NCBI RefSeq assembly: GCF_000757725.1
Contig: NZ_JJMU01000054.1
Location: 82,441 to 146,440, forward strand
From: Sphingobacterium deserti
Lineage (GTDB): Bacteria > Bacteroidota > Bacteroidia > Sphingobacteriales > Sphingobacteriaceae
Direction of reading: 5' to 3'
DNA length: 64,000 bases
In this document: in pieces, positions 52,776 to 59,540 of the stretch
Layout of the letters: every line of letters begins with the position of its first letter
Position numbering within the stretch: the stretch's first letter is position 1
Position numbers and translations under genes: made by a program
Notes under the pieces: model-generated
Told to the model about the DNA's origin: nothing
The model's database searches: none
Seen by the model: the letters and a program-made list of their open reading frames with translations, nothing else

Positions 52776-52844
52776 TAAGATTTAAAGGTAACTTTCTCGT
52801 TCATTGTGGCTATACCTTCCTTCAAGCTCAAGCACTTTTTTTCT

Positions 52845-52876
52845 CGTCATCGCGAGGACGTAGGACGAAGCGATCT
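52845..52876 (+). repeat. Dispersed GTCATTGCGAG-type element
   Basis: CGTCATCGCGAGGACGTAGG then ACGAAGCGATCT: single-copy form of the family described at 2770. Confidence 0.8.
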
Positions 52877-52999
52877 TTCTCTATATCGCTAAATCGTTCA
52901 GTCAAATATGTGTTATCAGTCTATTCCAAACGATCTTCGCCCATCGAACAATCATTCTCTCGTCATCACACCTATACCTTCCCATTAACGTTTCTCATT

Positions 53000-53032
53000 C
53001 GTCATTGCGAGGAGGCAGGACGAAGCGATCTT
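53000..53032 (+). repeat. Dispersed GTCATTGCGAG-type element
   Basis: CGTCATTGCGAGGAGGCAGG then ACGAAGCGATCTT, same orientation as the copy 155 bp upstream. It ends about 20 bp from the aminotransferase stop codon. Confidence 0.8.
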
Positions 53033-53052
53033 AATCAATAACAGTCGCTTCT

Positions 53053-54219
53053 TTAGTGCTCCTGTGCATTCACTATCCGTGCTAATGCCTTATCCAACAC
53101 TTCTTCTTTTGCACACAAACTGATTCGAATGTACTGATTGCCGGCATCACCAAAAATCCCACCAGGTGTAATAAACACCTTAGCGTTATAAAGTATCTCG
53201 TCGCTTAGTGCATATGCATCTTGATAGGTCGTCGGTATTTTTGCCCATACGAAAAGACCAACTTGTGCTTTATCATATGCACATTGCAATTGATCCATAA
53301 TGGCATACACTTTTTCACGCCGACGCGCATAAACTTCATTAAGCTCCCTATACCAACTTTGATCGAGCTGCAGCGCCTTCGACGCGGCGAGTTGCATCGG
53401 CAGAAACATGCCCGAATCCATATTGCTTTTAAACCGTAGGATATCGTTAATGCGGGTTTTATCGCCCACCAACATCCCGATACGCCAGCCCGCCATATTG
53501 GAAGATTTACTTAGCGAATTAAGCTCTATGGCTACATCTTTCGCGCCCGCGACAGCCAGTATGCTCTGTGGCTGATCGTTGAGGATAAAACTATACGGGT
53601 TATCGTGACATATCAATATTTGATGTTTCTTCGCAAAGGCAATGAGCTGCTCAAAAAGAGCGGTAGTCGCCAGGGCACCCGTCGGCATATGCGGATAATT
53701 AACCCACATCATCTTCACCGCAGACAGATCAAGCTTCTCAAGTTCGTCAAAATCCGGTTGCCATTTTTTGTCAGCTTTCAATTCGTAAGATAGTGGTGTA
53801 GCGCCCGCCACTTTCACCGCGCTGCTGTATGCCGGATAACCGGGATTCGGAATCAATACTTGATCACCCTCTTGCAAATAGGTCATACAGATGTGGACAA
53901 TACCTTCTTTCGATCCGATAAGTGGTAAGATTTCCGTTTGCGGATCTAGCGTTACGTTATAGTAGCGAGCATACCAGTCAGCCATCGCCTCACGCAGCGC
54001 CGGAGCACCCTTGTAGTTTTGATATCCGTGCACTGTCCCTTTGCTTGCTTCTTCTTGCAAAACCTCGATGACGCTGGGATGAGGGGGCAGATCTGGGCTT
54101 CCGATGCCCAAATTGATCACCTCGGCACCAGCCTTATTCATCGCATCAATCTCGCGCAGCTTCGTCGAAAAGTAATATTCTTGTGTCTGTTTTAGCCTAT
54201 CGGCAACTTCAATATGCAT
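53053..54219 (-). CDS. Class I/II PLP aminotransferase (aromatic/aspartate type)
   Basis: 388 aa. Fold-type I aminotransferase: VINLGIGSPDLPPHPSVIEVL, GYQNYKGAPALREAMADWYARYY, VLIPNPGYPAYSSAVKVAGA, MWVNYPHMPTGALAT, ICHDNPYSFI with the pyridine-N Asp, and SLSKSSNMAGWRIGMLVGDK with the PLP lysine. The family includes DapL-like and methionine/aromatic aminotransferases. Its place upstream of tyrA suggests transamination of 4-hydroxyphenylpyruvate or prephenate-derived keto acids (inference). It is separated from tyrA by the repeat array. Confidence 0.9.
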   Translation of the reverse strand: MHIEVADRLKQTQEYYFSTKLREIDAMNKAGAEVINLGIGSPDLPPHPSVIEVLQEEASKGTVHGYQNYKGAPALREAMADWYARYYNVTLDPQTEILPLIGSKEGIVHICMTYLQEGDQVLIPNPGYPAYSSAVKVAGATPLSYELKADKKWQPDFDELEKLDLSAVKMMWVNYPHMPTGALATTALFEQLIAFAKKHQILICHDNPYSFILNDQPQSILAVAGAKDVAIELNSLSKSSNMAGWRIGMLVGDKTRINDILRFKSNMDSGMFLPMQLAASKALQLDQSWYRELNEVYARRREKVYAIMDQLQCAYDKAQVGLFVWAKIPTTYQDAYALSDEILYNAKVFITPGGIFGDAGNQYIRISLCAKEEVLDKALARIVNAQEH

Positions 54220-54328
54220 GCTGAGTATTTTGAAATTTAACGCCTAAATTAAAGAATAAATGCAATAATCAATTATTGAAAGCTAATTTATCACCTGTCT
54301 GCAACAATATATGTGCTAAAACGACCGA

Positions 54329-54361
54329 TTTGCTAGCCCTCGTTCTTTTTTATTACTTTTG
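54329..54361 (+). promoter_or_regulatory. Promoter of the ABC exporter gene
   Basis: TTTG (54329-54332), 21 bp, TACTTTTG (54354-54361): -33/-7 consensus match, 17 bp before the start codon. Confidence 0.65.
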
Positions 54362-54378
54362 TAGCCTGATTAAGATAC

Positions 54379-56214
54379 ATGAAGACATACTTTAGACTGT
54401 TATCCTTCGCGAAACCTATTGAAAAATACGCCATACCATACATTATTTGTACGATAGTAACCGTCGTATTCGGTACGCTTAACTTAGCACTATTGGCACC
54501 TCTGTTGCAGGTTCTTTTTAAAGGTACAGGGGATGCAAACCTAGCGCCGGCCGAACTCGCACAGAAACCTGATGGTTTCGATGATATTGGTGGTTGGTTT
54601 ACGTACTATGCCGATAGATTGTACTATGATATCGGTCCTTTTGAAGCACTGAAATATGTATGTATCGTGATCGTCATCTCGGTATTTATCAGTAATCTTT
54701 TCCGCTATTTTTCGCAACGGATCATGGAAAATCTACGTATTCATACGTTGCTGAATTTGCGTAAATCGGTATTTAATAACGTGATGGATCTGCATTTAGG
54801 CTACTTTACCAACAGTAGGAAAGGGGACATCATCTCTAAAATAGCTTCGGATGTACAGGTGGTGCAGTTTTCCGTGACATCGACCTTGCAAGTGGCGTTT
54901 AAAGAGCCGTTACAGCTGATTGCTTATATTGTTGTTCTCTTTGCACTTTCCGCAAAGCTTACCCTTTTCTCCTTAGCCGTTATTCCTGTTTCGGCTTTTT
55001 TTATTTCAAGGATAGTTAAGAAACTCCGTGAGCAGGCGCGAGAAGGTCAGAAATCGTATGCGAATATGATTTCTTACTTGGATGAAGCCTTATCAGGCAT
55101 AAAAATTATTAAAGCTTTTAATGCTGTTTCTTTTGTGAAGGATCGCTTTAACGGTGAAAGTGAATATTATTCAAAAATTATGCGCCGTATGGTGCGCCGT
55201 CAGCAAATGGGTTCGCCCGTTTCAGAGCTGCTCGGTGTGTTGATGGTTGCAGTGATCTTGTTGTATGGTGGTGGTTTGGTATTGGATGGCGAAGGCGATC
55301 TGAAAGCCTCAGAATTTATTACCTACATCGCCATATTCTCGCAAGTGATGCGCCCTGCAAAAGCATTGACGGACGCCTTTTCGAGTATCCACAATGGAAT
55401 CGCTGCTGGCGAACGCGTGTTGGATCTGATCGATGAGCGCAGTGTAGTAACAGACAAGCCGGATGCGGTCTCGCTCGACGGATTTAAGCAATCTATTGTA
55501 TTTCACGACGTGGACTTCGCCTATGAGGATAAGCAGATTTTGAATCAGATCAATTTAGAGATTCCTAAAGGCAAAACTGTCGCTTTAGTGGGCCCTTCTG
55601 GCGGTGGTAAATCTACCTTGATAGACTTGATTCCCCGCTTTATGGATGTGAAAGGAGGAAAAATAACATTGGATGCTGTGGATTTACGTGATGTAAAGCA
55701 AGATTCCCTTCGTGGCTTGATAGGTACTGTTAATCAGGAATCTATTCTTTTTAATGATACCATTTTTAATAATATCGCATTTGGTGCTACAAACGCGACG
55801 ATAGAACAAGTGGAGCAGGCCGCTAAGATTGCAAACGCCCATGAATTTATTGTGAAAACGGAAGCAGGCTACGAAACCAATATCGGCGATCGCGGCGCGA
55901 AGCTATCCGGCGGTCAACGGCAGCGGATATGTATTGCCCGCGCAGTACTCCGCAACCCACCAATTATGCTGTTGGATGAAGCAACTTCCGCCTTAGATAC
56001 GGAATCGGAGAAGCTCGTTCAGGATTCGTTGTATAAGCTGATGGAAAATAGAACAACTGTTGTTATCGCACACCGGTTGAGTACAATTCAGAATGCAGAT
56101 AAGATTGTCGTGATCGAAGCAGGGCGTGTCGTTGAAGAGGGGAATCATCTCGAATTGATAAATAAACGCGGTTTATATAAACGATTAATAGATATGCAGC
56201 AATTTGTTGATTAA
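54379..56214 (+). CDS. ABC exporter, fused permease-ATPase (MsbA-like)
   Basis: 611 aa half-transporter. Six-helix type I exporter domain (residues ~15-340) and nucleotide-binding domain with Walker A GPSGGGKSTLID (near residue 405), Q-loop, signature LSGGQRQRICIARA (near 513), Walker B IMLLDEATSALD and switch His in IAHRLSTIQNA. The QRIMENLRIHTLLNLRKSVFNNVMDLHLGYFTNSRKGDIISKI coupling-helix region is typical of the MsbA/lipid-exporter branch, so lipid A-core flipping is possible but unproven. Single gene with its own promoter and terminator. Confidence 0.92.
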   Translation: MKTYFRLLSFAKPIEKYAIPYIICTIVTVVFGTLNLALLAPLLQVLFKGTGDANLAPAELAQKPDGFDDIGGWFTYYADRLYYDIGPFEALKYVCIVIVISVFISNLFRYFSQRIMENLRIHTLLNLRKSVFNNVMDLHLGYFTNSRKGDIISKIASDVQVVQFSVTSTLQVAFKEPLQLIAYIVVLFALSAKLTLFSLAVIPVSAFFISRIVKKLREQAREGQKSYANMISYLDEALSGIKIIKAFNAVSFVKDRFNGESEYYSKIMRRMVRRQQMGSPVSELLGVLMVAVILLYGGGLVLDGEGDLKASEFITYIAIFSQVMRPAKALTDAFSSIHNGIAAGERVLDLIDERSVVTDKPDAVSLDGFKQSIVFHDVDFAYEDKQILNQINLEIPKGKTVALVGPSGGGKSTLIDLIPRFMDVKGGKITLDAVDLRDVKQDSLRGLIGTVNQESILFNDTIFNNIAFGATNATIEQVEQAAKIANAHEFIVKTEAGYETNIGDRGAKLSGGQRQRICIARAVLRNPPIMLLDEATSALDTESEKLVQDSLYKLMENRTTVVIAHRLSTIQNADKIVVIEAGRVVEEGNHLELINKRGLYKRLIDMQQFVD

Positions 56215-56219
56215 CATAG

Positions 56220-56243
56220 AAAAGCGATTGGAAGGTCGCTTTT
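56220..56243 (+). terminator. Terminator of the ABC exporter gene
   Basis: AAAAGCGA pairs with TCGCTTTT around an 8-nt loop, followed by further T (TTCTTTG). Six bases after the stop codon. Confidence 0.75.
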
Positions 56244-56258
56244 TTCTTTGCTAATTGG

Positions 56259-56284
56259 TACATTTGCTTACTTAGGAGGTAGAA
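56259..56284 (+). promoter_or_regulatory. -7 element and Shine-Dalgarno of mqnE
   Basis: TACATTTG (56259-56266) matches the -7 consensus; no clear -33 box. The leader contains AGGAGGT (56274-56280) 4 bases before ATG, a perfect anti-16S match that is rare in this phylum. Confidence 0.55.
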
Positions 56285-57478
56285 ATGAATGCAACGCAAA
56301 AACTTGATTTTTTAATTCAAAATGAAAACTTGGATGCTGCTTTAAAAAGCATAGCCATCAAAGTTTCTGAGGGTGAGCGTATAAGTGTTGACGAGGGTGT
56401 TTTACTATACGAGAAGGGTGAGCTGGGCTACCTTGGCGTGTTGGCGAATTATATCCGAGAGAAAAGGCATGGCGATTATACCTACTTCAATAGAAACTTC
56501 CACATCGAACCCACAAATGTTTGTGTGTACGACTGTAAATTTTGCGCATACTCGCGGTTAATTAAGCAACGCGATGAAGGCTGGGAGATGGACGTTGATG
56601 GGATGATGGATATTATCCGTAAATACGACGCCGAGCCTGTTACCGAGGTGCATATCACCGGAGGTGTGGTGCCTAAGCAAAATCTGGATTTTTATGCGGA
56701 GTTCTTCAAACGCTGTAAGGCGCATCGCCCTGGTCTTCATATAAAAGGACTTACACCAGTTGAATATTATTATATTTTCAAGAAGGCGAAGCTCTCGCAT
56801 TACGAAGGACTAAAGTATTTGAAAGAATGCGGTCTGGATTCTATGCCGGGTGGTGGAGCGGAAATATTTCATCCGGAAGTACGTGAAAAAATTGCAGGCG
56901 ATAAATGTACGGCTGAACAATGGCTTGATATCCATGAGCAGGCGCATAACTTGGGCATGCGCACTAACGCGACTATGCTTTATGGGCATATCGAAGAATT
57001 TTGGCACCGTGTTGACCATATGGAGCGATTACGGCAGTTACAAGACAAGACAGGCGGTTTCCAGACTTTTATTCCCTTGAAGTTTCGTAACCAAGGCCAC
57101 CAGATGTCCGATGTGCCCGAAGTATCGGTTATTGAAGATCTACGTAACTATGCTATAGCACGTATATACATGGATAATTTTGATCATATCAAGGCATATT
57201 GGGCAATGATTTCGCGTGATACTGCACAGCTGTCTCAAGCGTTCGGTGTGGATGATATTGATGGAACGCTGGATGATACGACGAAAATCTATTCGATGGC
57301 AGGCGCGGAGGAACAACATCCGGGAATGAGCACGCAGCAGGTTGTGGAGCTGATCAAGAATGTAGGCCGACATCCTATAGAGCGTGATACGCTTTATAAT
57401 GTGGTTACTGATTACAAAGACGTGGTCTTTGAGACAGCAGCCAAAGCAAACTATTATTCTTTACCCGTAGTGGAATAA
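56285..57478 (+). CDS. mqnE: Aminofutalosine synthase (radical SAM)
   Basis: 397 aa. Radical SAM cluster motif CVYDCKFC near residue 80, EVHITGGVVPKQNLDFY, HIKGLTPVEYYYIFKKAKLS, the diagnostic GLDSMPGGGAEIFHPEVREKI near residue 180, RTNATMLYGHIE and QTFIPLKFRNQGHQM. It adds an adenosyl radical to 3-((1-carboxyvinyl)oxy)benzoate, giving 6-amino-6-deoxyfutalosine on the way to menaquinone. Its substrate is made by MqnA, encoded 630 bp downstream. The GGGAEIF motif separates it from the related MqnC. mqnB, mqnC and mqnD are not in the window. Confidence 0.95.
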   Translation: MNATQKLDFLIQNENLDAALKSIAIKVSEGERISVDEGVLLYEKGELGYLGVLANYIREKRHGDYTYFNRNFHIEPTNVCVYDCKFCAYSRLIKQRDEGWEMDVDGMMDIIRKYDAEPVTEVHITGGVVPKQNLDFYAEFFKRCKAHRPGLHIKGLTPVEYYYIFKKAKLSHYEGLKYLKECGLDSMPGGGAEIFHPEVREKIAGDKCTAEQWLDIHEQAHNLGMRTNATMLYGHIEEFWHRVDHMERLRQLQDKTGGFQTFIPLKFRNQGHQMSDVPEVSVIEDLRNYAIARIYMDNFDHIKAYWAMISRDTAQLSQAFGVDDIDGTLDDTTKIYSMAGAEEQHPGMSTQQVVELIKNVGRHPIERDTLYNVVTDYKDVVFETAAKANYYSLPVVE

Positions 57479-57489
57479 CAATATAGACA

Positions 57490-58107
57490 TTGAAAAAAAC
57501 TTTTTATTTTATCCGTCACGGACAAACAGACCTCAATTTAAGGGGTATTGTGCAAGGGCGGGGGGTGAATTCACCTTTGAACGAAACAGGCTTCAAACAG
57601 GCGGAAGCTTTCTATCACGCTTTCGGTGACGTGGCTTTTGATAAAATCTATATATCAACGCTGTTGCGCACGAGGCAAACCGTACAAAAGTTTATTGAGA
57701 AAGGTATCCCTACCGAAGAACTCATTGGTTTAGACGAAATTTCTTGGGGTATTTACGAAGGCAAAGAGCAAGACGAGACCATTATGTCGGGCTTTGAAAA
57801 AGTGGTTGCCTCATGGCGGAACGGCGAGCTTGATCTCGGTATTGAAGAGGGAGAGTCGCCGAACGCTTTAGTGATACGACAGAAGGAAGCAATTGCGCAT
57901 ATGCTCACGCGGGAAGACGAAAAAACAGTTTTGGTTTGTATGCATGGGCGCGCCTTACGCATTATGCTATGCCACCTCACGGATGTCGATGTATGTCTGA
58001 TGGATGATTTCCCACATACAAACACCGCGCTTTACATTTTGGAATATGACGGGGAACGATTCACGATCGTTGACCACTACAATGTTAAACATTTAGAGAA
58101 TTTGTAG
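57490..58107 (+). CDS. Histidine phosphatase-family protein
   Basis: 205 aa. Starts at TTG (no usable ATG), 11 bp after mqnE. Phospho-His motif FYFIRHGQTDLNLRGIVQG at the N-terminus, second Arg in YISTLLRTRQT, Glu in WGIYEGKEQDE and the second catalytic His in VCMHGRALRIML. Phosphoglycerate-mutase-like fold; substrates include small phosphate esters. It is sandwiched between mqnE and mqnA and its stop abuts the mqnA ATG, so it is part of this operon even though no phosphatase step is known in the futalosine pathway. Confidence 0.92.
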   Translation: MKKTFYFIRHGQTDLNLRGIVQGRGVNSPLNETGFKQAEAFYHAFGDVAFDKIYISTLLRTRQTVQKFIEKGIPTEELIGLDEISWGIYEGKEQDETIMSGFEKVVASWRNGELDLGIEEGESPNALVIRQKEAIAHMLTREDEKTVLVCMHGRALRIMLCHLTDVDVCLMDDFPHTNTALYILEYDGERFTIVDHYNVKHLENL

Positions 58108-58827
58108 ATGAGTAAAATAGCCGTTTCCGCGGTTTCCTACACGAACACCTTACCCTTTTTGCAAGGCATCCGGCGTTCGGATCTGATGCAGCACATAGAT
58201 TTATCGGTAGATTATCCAAGCGAGTGTGCTCGGAAAGTGATTGACAATGAAGTTGATATGGGGATTATTCCTATCGCTGCGCTTACGAAATTGCCGGAGT
58301 ACTATATTATAAGCGATTACTGTATCGGTAGTGATGGTGCCGTTGACTCGGTTTTTATATTTGCTGAAAAACCCGTAACAGACATTCAATCGTTGCGCCT
58401 CGATGTGCAATCGCGCACGTCGAATGGATTAGCACAAATCCTGCTGAAACACTATTGGCATCGCGACGTGCGTATTGTCACCGAGGGCGATGCTGATGCT
58501 TACGTGTTGATCGGAGACCGCACCTTCGGCAAGAAGGATACGGTTCCCTATGCTTATGATTTAGGCCATTATTGGAAGAAGATGACGGGGCTGCCATTTG
58601 CCTATGCTGTATGGGTGGCTAATAAGAAGTTACCAGAAACATTTACCGATGCTTTTAACAAGGCTTTGGCTGATGGCGTTTCTAGACCCGAAGATGTGAT
58701 AGCCGGACTCCCTGTGTATCCAAATTTTGACTACGAAAAGTATCTTACCGAAAACTTGGATTTCCGCTTAACAGCAGAAAAACGTGAGGCTATCGATAAG
58801 TACCTCACATTATATAAAGGTCTGTAA
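58108..58827 (+). CDS. mqnA: Chorismate dehydratase
   Basis: 239 aa, periplasmic-binding-protein fold without a signal peptide. KIAVSAVSYTNTLPFLQGI at the N-terminus, DYPSECARKVIDNEVDMGIIPIAAL near residue 33, SDYCIGSDGAVDSVFIFAEK, SRTSNGLAQILLKHYW, VLIGDRTFG and YDLGHYWKKMTGLPFAYAVWVA. These match MqnA, which dehydrates chorismate in the first step of the futalosine menaquinone route. ATG directly follows the preceding stop. The 368 bp beyond contain a possible relic (58898-59113) and a terminator for the next tRNAs. Confidence 0.95.
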   Translation: MSKIAVSAVSYTNTLPFLQGIRRSDLMQHIDLSVDYPSECARKVIDNEVDMGIIPIAALTKLPEYYIISDYCIGSDGAVDSVFIFAEKPVTDIQSLRLDVQSRTSNGLAQILLKHYWHRDVRIVTEGDADAYVLIGDRTFGKKDTVPYAYDLGHYWKKMTGLPFAYAVWVANKKLPETFTDAFNKALADGVSRPEDVIAGLPVYPNFDYEKYLTENLDFRLTAEKREAIDKYLTLYKGL

Positions 58828-58897
58828 GACGGTATCAGACAGTTTAAAAGGGCTCAGGTTGCACGAGACTGTTTTTTTACGACTTCTTTAGAATCAA

Positions 58898-59113
58898 TTG
58901 CAGAAGGAAAAGCCCCGAGTGTGCATTGCAGATGGGCATGGAGGGGGTATTGTAGTTACTACCGTATTGGCTTTCCTGTTAAAAGATAGCAATTGTTTCC
59001 GTGTTTGGCTTACGCATCACATTCACGTTAAGCGTTTCGATTTTTTGCTTGGCCTCCCACAGGTCATAGCTTTGCTGCAGGATTTCTTTGTATTTGTGAG
59101 AGCATGCTCATAA
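58898..59113. pseudogene. Possible gene remnant, both strands partly open
   Basis: On the plus strand a 71-codon frame (TTG start) begins KPRVCIADGHGGGIVV, which resembles the glycine-rich start of DUF3842-like proteins, then loses resemblance. On the minus strand, 58979-59107 is open for 42 codons without a start (HKYKEILQQSYDLWEAKQKI and on). Neither is convincing as an intact gene. Confidence 0.2.
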
Positions 59114-59127
59114 ACACACTAAAAACG

Positions 59128-59161
59128 AAAATCCCCGAAACTTCTCAGTATCGGGGATTTT
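59128..59161 (-). terminator. Terminator of the second tRNA pair
   Basis: AAAATCCCCGA and TCGGGGATTTT pair perfectly (11 bp, 12-nt loop); on the minus strand it follows tRNA-Leu by 34 bp. Confidence 0.8.
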
Positions 59162-59195
59162 GCTTGTTGAGCTTTTTGAGACTGCTCTTTTGACG

Positions 59196-59280
59196 TACCT
59201 AGGGCGGGAATCGAACCCGCACTCCTTTAACAGGAACAGGATTTTAAGTCCTGCGTGTCTACCAGTTCCACCACCTAGGC
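59196..59280 (-). tRNA. tRNA-Leu (TAA), second copy
   Basis: 85 nt, identical to 35105-35189, anticodon TAA. Confidence 0.95.
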
Positions 59281-59285
59281 AACTG

Positions 59286-59358
59286 AGCGAAAGACGAGAT
59301 TCGAACTCGCGACCCCAACCTTGGCAAGGTTGTGCTCTACCAACTGAGCTACTTTCGC
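59286..59358 (-). tRNA. tRNA-Gly (GCC), second copy
   Basis: 73 nt, identical to 35195-35267. The -7 box TATATTTG is preserved at 59370-59377 on the minus strand. Confidence 0.95.
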
Positions 59359-59474
59359 TTGCGATGATGCAAATATAGAGAGAAATCTTTATTCTAAAAA
59401 TTATTTATCGGTTTTTTGAAGTCGTCGCTTATAACATTCTAGGAATGTGCGTAATATTTTTCTTACCATTCAGG

Positions 59475-59538
59475 TTCAATATTGTCTTTTCGTTCGAATG
59501 GTTCAATATTTGCTTATTTTTGCCGTAAATCAATATTG
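59475..59538 (+). promoter_or_regulatory. Three CAATATT sites with 27-bp period and a -7 box
   Basis: CAATATTG at 59477, CAATATTT at 59504 and CAATATTG at 59531 are spaced exactly 27 bp; the first two lie within an 11-bp direct repeat GGTTCAATATT. TATTTTTG (59515-59522) matches the -7 consensus. The core resembles the PUL repeats at 27.67 kb. Confidence 0.4.
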
Positions 59539-59540
59539 CT

